DNA of 64,000 nucleotides from Chitinophaga sp. Cy-1792 (GCF_011752935.1 NZ_VWWO01000002.1:2604001-2668000), one strand, 5' to 3'. Shown: positions 10,845 to 20,488, counted from the first letter of the stretch. The notes: generated from the letters alone by a model not told the origin. A program made the numbers and translations.

Positions 10845-10883
10845 TTGTTACGTATGTGAATAATCCCTGTAAATAGTCAACAT

Positions 10884-10910
10884 GCCGGGTTCGCAGCAAT
10901 GCGGCCCGGT
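10884..10910 (+). terminator. Hairpin after the five-gene array
   Basis: A GC-rich inverted repeat (ccggg...cccgg with inner cgca/tgcg, loop gcaa, one bulged base) is followed by a short T-rich stretch. It lies 40 bases beyond the end of the fifth large gene and 93 bases before the next gene, where an operon terminator is expected. The U-tract is weak, so it may be leaky. Confidence 0.45.
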
Positions 10911-10972
10911 TTCTATCTACATAAACAAAAACTATAACAGGCATCAACAAACTATTATCATTCGTATATCCA

Positions 10973-10982
10973 TTAACGTTAA
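10973..10982. promoter_or_regulatory. Palindrome ttaacgttaa before the small Cys/His protein
   Basis: A perfect 10-base palindrome lies 20 bases upstream of the start codon at 11003. Its position fits an operator or a transcription-start-proximal element. It is short and A+T-rich, so chance is possible. Confidence 0.25.
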
Positions 10983-11002
10983 CATTTATTAAAATAATTA
11001 TT

Positions 11003-11500
11003 ATGGCAAATACAATTAGCGTAAATGAAGGAGAAATAGGCCAGGCAACCGGTCAGGACATTCTTAAATACCCTAACATCAATAGCTGTCTGTCTATTAC
11101 TGCCGTTTTTGCAGATGGCAAAAGATATGGTGGGCATGTTGTTATGTTTAACACCGACCAGCAGCTTAGCTTAAAAGATATCTGTGATAAAATATTCGCC
11201 AACAAAGGTAATAGCACGCGGCTGATTATCATCGGCGACATTGGCACCTGGAATCAGGATTGGTCACAGCTTCCACAAACGAAGAACCTGATCATCAATG
11301 GTAAGAAAGTGACCAATGTTGCCGGGCTGGGGCCTGCTATGGGATTTACAACAAACGACAACTGGGATATTGATAATTGTGCCACCCGCGGAGGTTCTTA
11401 CGATATATACTTCGAATATGCGGGAAACACCAGGCAAATCAGGGCATATGATAAAAAAACAGCTAACAATTGCACCTATTTCAATACCAAAACCTGGTAA
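11003..11500 (+). CDS. Small protein with CheD/CNF-deamidase-like Cys-His pattern
   Basis: This 165-residue protein has no export signal and no confident family match. Residues 26-48 (INSC29, then strand ITAVF, then GGH45VVMF) resemble the active-site arrangement of CheD, where a Cys in an xGSC turn is followed 17 residues later by a His after a GG-type turn; here the spacing is 16. What follows, a helix (LKDICDKIFANKG) and a strand (TRLIIIGDIG), also matches CheD topology. The same Cys/His fold is used by glutamine deamidase toxins such as CNF1 and BLF1. No chemotaxis gene is nearby, so an effector-like or substrate-modifying role is as plausible as a CheD role. It stands alone between the large-protein array and the PKS. 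The function call is inference. Confidence 0.7.
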   Translation: MANTISVNEGEIGQATGQDILKYPNINSCLSITAVFADGKRYGGHVVMFNTDQQLSLKDICDKIFANKGNSTRLIIIGDIGTWNQDWSQLPQTKNLIINGKKVTNVAGLGPAMGFTTNDNWDIDNCATRGGSYDIYFEYAGNTRQIRAYDKKTANNCTYFNTKTW

Positions 11501-11512
11501 CGCTTTCCCCGT

Positions 11513-11538
11513 GCCGGTATTCCACCAGGAATACCGGC
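11513..11538 (+). terminator. Perfect 11-bp hairpin between small protein and PKS
   Basis: gccggtattcc, loop acca, ggaataccggc. It begins 12 bases after the stop of the Cys/His protein and sits 49 bases before the PKS start. There is no U-tract, so it may be a weak terminator, an mRNA 3'-end stabiliser or an attenuator in the PKS leader. Confidence 0.4.
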
Positions 11539-11586
11539 AGTCCATATACGAAACCCTTTCTACGGAAATTCTGAAAAATATTATGC

Positions 11587-14500
11587 ATGGAGCATACAAC
11601 GATTGTAGACCTCATATCCAGGTTCCCGGTTGGCAAAGCCAACGAAAAGGCACTTGTATTCCTGGATACTAACGGCAACGAATCAACGTCATATACTTAC
11701 CGAAGCCTGAAGCAGCAATGTATTACCATTGCAGAAAATCTATACCATCATCTTACACCAAAAGAAATAGTATTGTTATGCGCACGCGATCAGGCCGAGT
11801 TTACCACGGCCTTTTTCGGGTGTATGATGGCAGGCATCATACCTGCTCCCATGGCGCCGGTGCGTAACAGCAAAGACAAAAGTGGCATGGAGCGGATCAT
11901 CCGTGTGTTGCAGCAACGCACTATCCGCACCATGCTAATAGCGGAAGAGCAATTACCCCTGTTCAGGGAAGCGATGCAGGCAGCAGGACTGAACGACATT
12001 CAGTTTATTGTGCTGGAACGCTTACACCATCAAAATATCAGTGTAATCACCCTGCCGGAAATTGCAGCAGATGATATTGCGTATATCCAGTATACGTCAG
12101 GATCTACCAGTACACCTAAAGGCGTAATCATACGGCACTGCAATGCCATGCGAAACCTGGCATTCATGTACCGCACCTTTCAACGCAGTGAATCTGTGCG
12201 GGTGGCAGGATGGCTTCCTTTTCACCACGACATGGGCCTCATCGGACACTTACTGACGGTACTCTTCGAACATGGTTTCGGTGTATTTATCAGTCCGCAG
12301 GCATTTATGGCCACACCTGCACTATGGCTAAAAATAATCGGGCAGTACCAGGCCAATGCGGCCGCAGCGCCACCGTTTGCATTTGACCTTTGTTGCAGCA
12401 AAATCAGTACCACCGAAGGTTTGCAGCTATCGTCCTGGAAGTACGCCTATGTAGGTGCAGAAACAGTATCTCCCGAAATATTACTACGCTTTGCAGACAA
12501 GTTTAAATCTTCCGGCTTTGACATAAATGCCTTCAAGCCGGTATATGGACTTGCAGAAGCTACGCTGCTGGCCGCAGGAGGTGCGGCAGGACTGGATGAG
12601 CTGCTACCGCTGACGCATACACGTAATACAGGTAATAGCAGCAGGTCGCTGCTCCCCTATCGTACAGACCCCGAAGTGGTCATTTCCATACATGATATCA
12701 GCACAGGTGATTTACTGGAAGATGGAGCAGCGGGAGAAATTTACATTCAGGGCAGCGGCAACAGCAGCGGTTACCTGGAAGACAAAGCCACAGCAGGGAT
12801 CACAGATACGACGCTGCTAAAAACCGGCGACACCGGCTTTCTGCAAGGTGGGCATCTTTATATCACCGGCAGAACAAAAGATATCATTATTGTACGCGGT
12901 GTAAATTATGCCGCTAACGACCTGGAGAGCTGTATTCGTTACCAGCAGCCGGATCTGGCCACGAACGACCGCACCGTGTGTATTACGTATTTTAATACTA
13001 CGGAAGAACTGATCGTTTTCCAGGAAATACACCGGCATACAGATGCTGCTAAAAAAGAACAGCTCATTGCGCATATCAAAGGCTCGCTGGCAGAAGGTTA
13101 CGGCATTATACCCGACAATATCGTATTAGTTCCGTCGGGCTGTATTCCAAGAACCAGCAGCTACAAGATTTCCCGGAAAGCTTGCCTGGACAGCTACCTG
13201 GAGGGTACATTACCCATCATTTCCGACACGCTTCATACAGCAGACACCATGCCTGCACCAGCAAACGATGATGTAGTCATTGTAGCGATGGCCTGTCGTT
13301 TTCCCGGAGCGGATTCCCCGGAAGCTTTCTGGGAGCTGTTGCAGCAGGGCACGGATGCTATCAGTGAAGTACCTGCGAGCCGATGGGAGAACGATGTTTT
13401 CTACGATGAGAAGCCGGCAGTACCCGGAAAGGTAAATACACGCTGGGGTGGGTTTGTAACAGATATCGATCAGTTTGACCCGGCACTCTTTGGCATTTCG
13501 CCCTATGAAGCACCGGAGATAGACCCGCAGCAGCGGCTATTAATGGAAACTTCCTGGCGGTTGCTGGAAAATGCGGGATGGAAGAAGGAAAGTCTGGCCG
13601 GCAGTGATACCGGCGTATTCCTGGGTGTAAGTACTAACGATTACCTCTATATGAAAATAAAGCTCATCCCTGGTATGGAGAGCTTCAACGCCTATTCGGG
13701 GCTGGGCAATGCCAATAGTCTTACGGCGAACCGTATTTCGTATACCTACGACCTGAAAGGTCCCAGCATAGCCGTAGACACGGCCTGTTCCTCTTCTCTT
13801 ACCGCCTTTCACCTGGCAGTAAAGGCTATTCTGGATGGGGAGTGTACACAGGCCATTGCCGGCGGTGTAAATGCGTTATTATCTCCGGGGCCAACCATTA
13901 CATTGTCGCAGTTTGGGATGATGTCGCCGGTAGGAAGGTGTAAAACTTTTGATGCCAGCGCCGATGGATATGTACGCGCAGAAGGTTGCGGGCTGGTCAT
14001 GCTGAAACGCAGATCAGCAGCGGTACAGGACGGCGATCCGATACTGGCCACTGTACTGGCCACCGCCACCGGACAGGATGGTAAAAGCAACGGCATCACC
14101 TCCCCTGACGGCGAGGCACAGCACCGGCTGATCGCAAGAACACTGGCAGCAGGAAATATTGACGCAGCTACCGTGTCTTATATAGAAGCACATGGTACCG
14201 GCACTGCTTTGGGTGATCCGGTAGAAATGGAGCAGCTGGTAAAGATATACGGGCAATCCGGTCATCCTTGCTATGTAGGCGCTGTTAAAGCCAACATAGG
14301 GCACCTGGAAGCCGGCGCCGGTATTGCCGGCATCATCAAATCCGTACTGATGTTGCAGCATGGAAAAATTCCGCCACAGCCACATCTGCAAAAAATAAAT
14401 CCACGGATTCACCTGGAAGGCAGCAGGTTGAAAATAGCCAGTGTGCTGAATGACTGGGCGCCGGGCATCCCGAGGCGTGCGGCGGTGAGCTCTTTTGGCT

Positions 14501-17500
14501 TTGGTGGGGCACTCGCCCATGCCATTCTGGAAGAAGCCGTACCTACAGCAGCTGCGCCGGCATCCACCAGCACGCCGTTCTTTCAGGCGCCATTTGTTTT
14601 TTCTGCACATTCTCCGGAAGGATTGCACCGGCAGGCTGACAACTGGATTGATTTCCTGGGCAGGGAACCTGTTGCAGGCATTCATGATCTTTGTTATACA
14701 CAGGCCACCATGCGTACCGATCTACGTTACCGCCTGACTTTCCTGGCAGATACCAAAGCCGTTTTATTGCAGAAGCTGAAAGCCTTCAGGGAAGGGATTT
14801 ACCAGCCCAATGAGCTCCTCGCAGAAGGGTTAAGATGTTTTATTTTTTCTGGTCAGGGAGATCAGTATATGAGTATGGGGAGAGAATTATATTTTCATTT
14901 TCCCGCATTCCGCCGTGCCTTTGACCGCTGTGCCGCTGCTGCGGAAGATCCTGCTGCCGGCTATTCGCTGACGGCTATGATCAACGGCAAAGACGAAGGA
15001 AGTCCGATCATGGACCATGAGTATCAGCCGATACTATTTGCTGTGCAGTATGCATTGGGCATACTACTGGAAGAAGCAGGCTGTGTACCGGATATACTCC
15101 TGGGGCATAGTATCGGTGAGTACGCCGCTGCTTGTCTGGCAGGCTGTTTCGAACCTGAAACAGGCATCTTGCTCCTGAAGAAAAGGACAGAATTACTGTA
15201 TAGTCTTCCCCGGCGAGGTTCCATGTTAACGGTTTTTGCAGATAAAGAAACCGTTTCAGCCGCTATCGCCGCCTATCCGGATATCTGTATCGCCGGCATC
15301 AACAGCCCGGCTAAAACCGTCATTTCCGGGGGCATGGAATCACTGAATGTATTGGCAGCCCATTTCAAATCGCAGCAAACAGGCATTTACCAGTTAAAGG
15401 TATCCCAGGCCTTTCATAGTCATTACATGGAGCCTATGCTGGAAACGTATCGCGAATACTTACAACAGTTCACATTCAGTGCGCCTGCACGCAGATGGGT
15501 TTCTTCCTGTCTGGGCCGTGAGATGACCACGGCACCGGATGCGGACTACTGGGTAAAACAAACACGGCAGGCTGTAAACTTCAGGCAGGCATTGATGCTG
15601 CTGGCAGGAGAGCCTATCCGTGAATTCGTAGAAATAGGGCCCGGTGGCAATACCTTGTTGGCCGTCAGCGAAACCATAGACTGTAGCAATGCACAACTGC
15701 TACGTACCCTTAATTTCCGCAAGGGCGACAGAACAGAAGCCTATTTCCTGCTGGAAGCACTCTGTAAAATGTATACCGCAGGTGCACAGGTACACTGGGA
15801 ACAGGTGATACAGGGCCAGGCACTGCCAGCAGGTATACCCGGACAGGCATTCCAGCATAAACGCTACTGGCTGGAAGGACTAAGTCCTGACCAGTTAACC
15901 GCCTTCGCCAATCCATCCCGGCAGCCGCATTCCTCCAGGCAGGTATTACGCAATTGTTTTTACCAGGTCAACTGGAATGCTGCCGGCAATATTCCGGCAA
16001 GTATACCCGAAGAAATACTTCATAAAAAAATCAACTGGATAGTGGCCGCTCCGCCGGGAGATATTACCCGGCAGTTATTACAGCAGTTAAAGGCATCCCA
16101 GAAAAGCGTATACTGGTTTAGCACCGGTGAAGGCGATAGCGGTAAGTACCGTGCAGACTACCAGTTCGACGCACGTTCTGTTAAAGCCGATTACCGCAGG
16201 GCACTTGATAAAGTCGTAAACCTGCAACGGAAAGAAAATGAGCGCGAGTGGAAAATCATTTATGCAGATGCAGGCATTGCAGATATTATAGAAAATAGTT
16301 CATCCGTTAGCGTTAGTATGCTGGTACCTTTCCTGCAGGCAGTAAAGGAAAGTGCGCTGGTAATGCCGCTGTGGTTGCTGACGCGTCAGGCGCAGCCCGT
16401 ACCGGCGGCAGGCGATCAGCTACAGCTGAATGCCGCCACGCTGTGGGGTTTCGGAAAAACACTCTTCCTCGAGCATCCCGAATGGCGAGGTGGGATGATA
16501 GATATTGCCAGCGCTGCTGATGTTCCCGCATTACTATATAAAGTTATGCAGCCGGGGAAAGAGCACTGCGTCTCTCTGCGCAACGGCCAGCAATATATCA
16601 CGCAGCTGCAACCACTTGCGGAAGTACCAACGGCTACGGCTACACTCCGCAACGATGGTGCCTATATTATTACCGGTGGCTTCGGCGGGCTGGGCCTGGC
16701 CTGTGCCCAATGGCTGGCCGGAAAAGGCGTCAGCCATCTGGTGCTTACCGGCAGACGCCAGTTACCTCCGGCTGATACCTGGGCACAAATCAGTGATACA
16801 CATCCGGAATATGCGGTGATCAAACAATTACTGCAACTCCAACAGGAAGGGGTACACCTGGATATCCATCGTATAGACGTACGCGATGCTGCCGCCATGG
16901 CAGATATTTTCCGGCAGCTTGACAACAGTAACATACCTGTTCGTGGCGTATTACATGCTGCCGGTGTAAACTGGTTTGCTAAAGTAATGGACCTTGATAA
17001 CAGTCAGCTGTCCGCCACACTGAAAATAAAAACCGATGCTTCCTGGCAGCTGCACCAGCTCACCAAAGACAGGGACCTGGACTGCTTCCTGCTGTTCTCC
17101 AGTGTTTCTGCGCTCTGGGGCTCGGTAGACCTCAGTCATTATACCGCAGCCAACTATTACATGGACATGCTCGCCAAATACAGAGCCGGTATGGGGTTGC
17201 CGGCAACAAGCATCAACTGGGGGCCGTGGGCCGAAGCGGGCATGAGTGCCGGCGAGCAGGAGACGCATGTGCTGGAACAGCTGGGATTCAGGCTGATGAG
17301 CAATTCCAGGGCACTGGCATGTATGGACACCGCCATCGCCAAAAAAATGCCGCTGTCATTAATTGCAGATATAGACTGGGAGAAATTCCGTTTATTCACC
17401 GACTTCTCCCTGCAACCTTCGCTGTTTACCGCCGTAACGAAAGGCAGTAACAACACGCAGGCAGCCACAAATAACCTGGACAATATCCTTGGCAGCACGC

Positions 17501-18531
17501 CGGAAAAAGCCAGGGCACAGATAGAAGAAGTAGTAAGAATGGAGCTGCGCATGGTGATGCTCATAGAATCCATGGATACCATCGATGCCAGACAGCGCTT
17601 CAATTTCCTCGGCATGGACTCTTTGATGGCCATCTCCTTTGTAGCAAAGCTGGAGCAGTATTTCCACTGCAAACTACCGGCAACACTGGCTTACAACTAC
17701 CCTACCATTGAGGCGGTAAGTGATTTTATTTTTTCTCAGATATACGAAAACAAGGAAGGGGTTAATCCGGTTATCACGCAGGAAACTCCCGTCCAGCCGG
17801 CAGCAATACCAAAAGCCTTTGTATCCATGAACGAAAGGCCGCAGGCGGCGAAAGTCCGGCTGTATTGCTTTCCGTATGCCGGGTCTGGCGCTTCCGCCTT
17901 TACGCGCTGGGCAGATGCCTTTGGCGATGACCTGGAAATCATCGCAGTACAGCCTCGTGGCCGTGAAGAAAGGAGTCATGAGCCAGCCTTTACCGCACTA
18001 CCCGCCATGATCACCGACCTGCTGAACGACTATTCCGATCCTGAAGGAACCTTCTATTTCTTTGGGCATAGCATGGGTGCACTGGTAGCCTATGAGTTTT
18101 ACGCCGCCCTGCAGCGTAGCGGCCGGAAGTTACCGGCAGGACTGATACTCTCCGGTTGCGGTGCGCCACTGGCAGCCGGCACAGGCACTTTGCACCAGCT
18201 GAATGAAACAGCTTTTATAGAAGAAGTACTCAAGAGTTACGGTGATCCTGGCGTAGCTGCCGAGCGCAGGAAAGCATTACAGCATACCAGTGAGCTACTC
18301 CGTGCCGACCTCCAGGTACTGGAATGTTATGAGCCCAATGGCGCAGCCATCAATGTTCCGCTGACAGTAGTGGCCGGCGTTAGTGATCCGCTTGCTCCTC
18401 CTGCCGAAGTACGCCGCTGGATGGAACTTTCCACCAACGACTTCTCCATCTGCTATCTCAAGGCGGGCCATGACCTTGTGCAGCAAAAGAGTACAGACCT
18501 GATCAAAATTATTTCAGCAGCAATCAAGTAG
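11587..18531 (+). CDS. Modular PKS: FAAL-KS-AT-KR-ACP-TE
   Basis: Domain order, residues approximate. Fatty-acyl-AMP ligase 1-545 (YTSGSTSTPKG at 169). Ketosynthase 558-985 with Cys734 (DTACSSS), His869 (EAHGTG) and His906 (NIGHLEAG). Acyltransferase 1083-1380 with Ser1175 (GHSIGEYAA) and AFHSH, which points to malonyl-CoA. Ketoreductase 1450-1880: an N-terminal structural half, a TGGFGGLG nucleotide-binding loop near 1695, and a Ser/YTAAN catalytic set; no LDD motif, so A-type is suggested. Carrier domain with Ser2012 (GMDSL). Thioesterase 2089-2312 with Ser2162 (GHSMG), Asp2267 and His2295. There is no DH or ER. Expected output is an activated fatty acid extended once, reduced to a 3-hydroxyacyl chain and released. 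Oddly, no ACP lies between the FAAL and KS. The beta-hydroxylase gene follows after six bases. Confidence 0.95.
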   Translation: MEHTTIVDLISRFPVGKANEKALVFLDTNGNESTSYTYRSLKQQCITIAENLYHHLTPKEIVLLCARDQAEFTTAFFGCMMAGIIPAPMAPVRNSKDKSGMERIIRVLQQRTIRTMLIAEEQLPLFREAMQAAGLNDIQFIVLERLHHQNISVITLPEIAADDIAYIQYTSGSTSTPKGVIIRHCNAMRNLAFMYRTFQRSESVRVAGWLPFHHDMGLIGHLLTVLFEHGFGVFISPQAFMATPALWLKIIGQYQANAAAAPPFAFDLCCSKISTTEGLQLSSWKYAYVGAETVSPEILLRFADKFKSSGFDINAFKPVYGLAEATLLAAGGAAGLDELLPLTHTRNTGNSSRSLLPYRTDPEVVISIHDISTGDLLEDGAAGEIYIQGSGNSSGYLEDKATAGITDTTLLKTGDTGFLQGGHLYITGRTKDIIIVRGVNYAANDLESCIRYQQPDLATNDRTVCITYFNTTEELIVFQEIHRHTDAAKKEQLIAHIKGSLAEGYGIIPDNIVLVPSGCIPRTSSYKISRKACLDSYLEGTLPIISDTLHTADTMPAPANDDVVIVAMACRFPGADSPEAFWELLQQGTDAISEVPASRWENDVFYDEKPAVPGKVNTRWGGFVTDIDQFDPALFGISPYEAPEIDPQQRLLMETSWRLLENAGWKKESLAGSDTGVFLGVSTNDYLYMKIKLIPGMESFNAYSGLGNANSLTANRISYTYDLKGPSIAVDTACSSSLTAFHLAVKAILDGECTQAIAGGVNALLSPGPTITLSQFGMMSPVGRCKTFDASADGYVRAEGCGLVMLKRRSAAVQDGDPILATVLATATGQDGKSNGITSPDGEAQHRLIARTLAAGNIDAATVSYIEAHGTGTALGDPVEMEQLVKIYGQSGHPCYVGAVKANIGHLEAGAGIAGIIKSVLMLQHGKIPPQPHLQKINPRIHLEGSRLKIASVLNDWAPGIPRRAAVSSFGFGGALAHAILEEAVPTAAAPASTSTPFFQAPFVFSAHSPEGLHRQADNWIDFLGREPVAGIHDLCYTQATMRTDLRYRLTFLADTKAVLLQKLKAFREGIYQPNELLAEGLRCFIFSGQGDQYMSMGRELYFHFPAFRRAFDRCAAAAEDPAAGYSLTAMINGKDEGSPIMDHEYQPILFAVQYALGILLEEAGCVPDILLGHSIGEYAAACLAGCFEPETGILLLKKRTELLYSLPRRGSMLTVFADKETVSAAIAAYPDICIAGINSPAKTVISGGMESLNVLAAHFKSQQTGIYQLKVSQAFHSHYMEPMLETYREYLQQFTFSAPARRWVSSCLGREMTTAPDADYWVKQTRQAVNFRQALMLLAGEPIREFVEIGPGGNTLLAVSETIDCSNAQLLRTLNFRKGDRTEAYFLLEALCKMYTAGAQVHWEQVIQGQALPAGIPGQAFQHKRYWLEGLSPDQLTAFANPSRQPHSSRQVLRNCFYQVNWNAAGNIPASIPEEILHKKINWIVAAPPGDITRQLLQQLKASQKSVYWFSTGEGDSGKYRADYQFDARSVKADYRRALDKVVNLQRKENEREWKIIYADAGIADIIENSSSVSVSMLVPFLQAVKESALVMPLWLLTRQAQPVPAAGDQLQLNAATLWGFGKTLFLEHPEWRGGMIDIASAADVPALLYKVMQPGKEHCVSLRNGQQYITQLQPLAEVPTATATLRNDGAYIITGGFGGLGLACAQWLAGKGVSHLVLTGRRQLPPADTWAQISDTHPEYAVIKQLLQLQQEGVHLDIHRIDVRDAAAMADIFRQLDNSNIPVRGVLHAAGVNWFAKVMDLDNSQLSATLKIKTDASWQLHQLTKDRDLDCFLLFSSVSALWGSVDLSHYTAANYYMDMLAKYRAGMGLPATSINWGPWAEAGMSAGEQETHVLEQLGFRLMSNSRALACMDTAIAKKMPLSLIADIDWEKFRLFTDFSLQPSLFTAVTKGSNNTQAATNNLDNILGSTPEKARAQIEEVVRMELRMVMLIESMDTIDARQRFNFLGMDSLMAISFVAKLEQYFHCKLPATLAYNYPTIEAVSDFIFSQIYENKEGVNPVITQETPVQPAAIPKAFVSMNERPQAAKVRLYCFPYAGSGASAFTRWADAFGDDLEIIAVQPRGREERSHEPAFTALPAMITDLLNDYSDPEGTFYFFGHSMGALVAYEFYAALQRSGRKLPAGLILSGCGAPLAAGTGTLHQLNETAFIEEVLKSYGDPGVAAERRKALQHTSELLRADLQVLECYEPNGAAINVPLTVVAGVSDPLAPPAEVRRWMELSTNDFSICYLKAGHDLVQQKSTDLIKIISAAIK

Positions 18532-18537
18532 TACATT

Positions 18538-19290
18538 ATGAGTAATACGCGCAAACCCTGGTATAATGTTTTCGGAGGCAGGTATACCGGCGAACAGCCT
18601 CCCTTCTATAATACAGCAGAACTTCCCTGGATTGGTGTACTCGAAAACAACTGGGAAACCATCAGAGACGAAGTTACAGGCCTCATGCAGGAGAAACCGG
18701 CCAGACTACGTCCTTACTTTATCAATAAGTCCATGTCTTTCCCACCTAAAAAATGGAAGACGATGGGGCTGTATTTCTGGAAATTCACCATGCATGACAA
18801 CTGCAAGAAGTGCCCGGAAACAGTGAAGCTGATGCGGCAGATACCCAACCTTACTTCGTGTTCGCTGAGTGTGCTGGAGCCGGGCTCCAATATCAATCCG
18901 CACCAGGGTGATACAGATGCCATCATTCGTTGTCACCTGGGATTATCGGTACCAGCGGCGCTGCCTGATTGCGGCTTTCAGGTGTCTAAGGAAATACGGC
19001 CCTGGGAAAATGGTAAGGCCCTGCCCTTCTGTGATGCACATACGCATACCGCCTGGAATAATTCAGGTGAAAGGAGACTTATTTTAATCATTGACGTCAT
19101 GCGGCCTGAATATGCCAGGGACCAGAATATGATCTGTGCACATGTGCTCGCATCTTCCGTTTTACAGATGCTGTATCAGCGTTTTGCATTTTTGGGCAGC
19201 CGCTCCGGTTACCTCAAAAAAAACCTGTACAACCTCCTGCGGTATTCTATCTGGCTGGTATTGCCCATACAAAGACTGAAGTTGTTCTAA
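18538..19290 (+). CDS. Aspartyl/asparaginyl beta-hydroxylase family dioxygenase
   Basis: A 250-residue Fe(II)/2-oxoglutarate-dependent oxygenase of the ASPH family. Visible active-site residues align well with human ASPH: His122 (NPHQGD) and His170 (THTAWNN) as the two iron ligands, and His133 plus Arg180 as 2-oxoglutarate contacts, with the same 11- and 10-residue spacings. The usual Asp/Glu third ligand is absent, as is normal for this family. The start follows the PKS stop by six bases and a strong terminator comes just after the stop, so it is co-transcribed with the PKS. That makes it a candidate tailoring enzyme hydroxylating the polyketide/acyl product or an amino acid joined to it. 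The substrate is unproven. Confidence 0.88.
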   Translation: MSNTRKPWYNVFGGRYTGEQPPFYNTAELPWIGVLENNWETIRDEVTGLMQEKPARLRPYFINKSMSFPPKKWKTMGLYFWKFTMHDNCKKCPETVKLMRQIPNLTSCSLSVLEPGSNINPHQGDTDAIIRCHLGLSVPAALPDCGFQVSKEIRPWENGKALPFCDAHTHTAWNNSGERRLILIIDVMRPEYARDQNMICAHVLASSVLQMLYQRFAFLGSRSGYLKKNLYNLLRYSIWLVLPIQRLKLF

Positions 19291-19309
19291 GCTCAAAGTA
19301 CATGTACGA

Positions 19310-19362
19310 AGCGGCATAATAAAAAGGCATCAGCTACCTTTTTATTATGCCGCTGTTTTTTT
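19310..19362 (+). terminator. Strong rho-independent terminator of the PKS operon
   Basis: A perfect 18-bp stem (19310-19327 with 19337-19354), a 9-base loop and a run of seven T. It starts 20 bases after the beta-hydroxylase stop. Confidence 0.93.
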
Positions 19363-19449
19363 AGTTAGATAAAAAACAGCATATGACCGGCATTTCGTAT
19401 TGTTACAAAAAAATGCGAAATTTAATAGTCATCATTCCTGACTGTATGC

Positions 19450-20418
19450 ATGGGTTATAGAATTACTGCATATTTCTCCTTCGTGAATGTATTATGGCTG
19501 CTGATACCCACATTGGCAGATTGCCAGTCGCGGCCCGACAGCAGCTACCTGCGGCCTTTCCTCAAAAGAAATATGGCTGAAGTATATACCGGACTCTACT
19601 ATACGAATTTCAATTTTACCGGTAATAAAAACAGTTACCAATTGCGGGCTAACAGCAACGCCTATATTGGTGCAGACGTCAGCTACAAATGGCTGTATGT
19701 GCAGCTGGCTTTCAATATACCAGGTACTTCATTAGACAACAGGATTAAGTTCAAATACCAGAACTATAAATTTCGCTGGGGGAACCACCGGTTTGTATTT
19801 CAGCCGTACTATCAATCGTATAACGGGCTGCTGATTCCGCAGGCGAGTCGTAACGGATATGATGCCTTTCGCGGTATTGATTTTATGAGCGCCGGTTTGG
19901 ACTGCTATTACTTTGTTAATGCCAGCCGTTTTTCGCACAAGGCAGGATATGCATTTTCTGAAGACCAGACCCGGTCTGCAGGTTCCTTATATTTTTCGTT
20001 GTCGGGGATCTGGAATAAGGTAAGATGGCCTGCTCCTTCTAAAGAGCTGATTACAGATTCCACCACCTATGCCTTACTTTCCGCGAATCCGGAGTGGATT
20101 TCCGTGATCCCCAAGGCAGGATATGCCTATAACCTGGTTCACCATAAATGGCTGTTAGCCCCTACCGTACAGGCAGGAGCTGGCGCCTTGCGGGAATTAA
20201 ACACCGGCAATTATTCAGTGCGTGTAGTTACGGAATTGCGGGCCACCATCAACGGTGGTTATAATGGCGATAATTACTATATCTACCTGAGTTCAGACTG
20301 GTATAACCTCAACACACATCTGCTGATCCAGGACATGCAGCGTGTTTACTGGACGCTGTCGCTTACCGCTGGTATGCGCTTTAAATCTCTCCCTAAAAAA
20401 ATACTGGGGATATTGTAA
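19450..20418 (+). CDS. DUF4421-type outer-membrane or periplasmic protein
   Basis: A 322-residue protein with an N-terminal hydrophobic segment ending LADCQS, a likely signal peptide cleaved by signal peptidase I, because Asp before the Cys is unusual for a lipobox. The mature part has alternating polar/hydrophobic aromatic strands (YTGLYYTNFNF, KYQNYKFRWG) and a late LTAGMRFK strand, typical of a beta-barrel and of the Bacteroidota DUF4421 family. It stands alone after a strong terminator. Function unknown. Family call from memory of sequence character. Confidence 0.75.
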   Translation: MGYRITAYFSFVNVLWLLIPTLADCQSRPDSSYLRPFLKRNMAEVYTGLYYTNFNFTGNKNSYQLRANSNAYIGADVSYKWLYVQLAFNIPGTSLDNRIKFKYQNYKFRWGNHRFVFQPYYQSYNGLLIPQASRNGYDAFRGIDFMSAGLDCYYFVNASRFSHKAGYAFSEDQTRSAGSLYFSLSGIWNKVRWPAPSKELITDSTTYALLSANPEWISVIPKAGYAYNLVHHKWLLAPTVQAGAGALRELNTGNYSVRVVTELRATINGGYNGDNYYIYLSSDWYNLNTHLLIQDMQRVYWTLSLTAGMRFKSLPKKILGIL

Positions 20419-20480
20419 AGTCTGGCATTTCTTTTCTTCCGGACCATTTGAATATACTACACAATCTCGCACCCGTTGCT

Positions 20481-20488
20481 TAACTTTG
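20481..20488 (+). promoter_or_regulatory. Candidate -7 element TAACTTTG before the tRNA deacylase
   Basis: An exact match to the Bacteroidota -7 consensus TAnnTTTG, about 106 bases before the preferred start at 20595. A TTTG at 20447 is 30 bases further upstream, longer than the normal 17-23 spacing, so only the -7 half is convincing. Confidence 0.35.

Noticed and set aside
11003..11500. Small Cys/His protein as a true chemotaxis CheD
   Set aside because: No MCP, CheA or CheY genes nearby, and the Cys turn differs from the usual GSC consensus; a deamidase-like role kept only as a hypothesis.
14014..14685. 223-codon minus-strand open frame inside the PKS
   Set aside because: It opposes the KS/AT coding region with conserved catalytic residues in the + frame; no recognisable protein.
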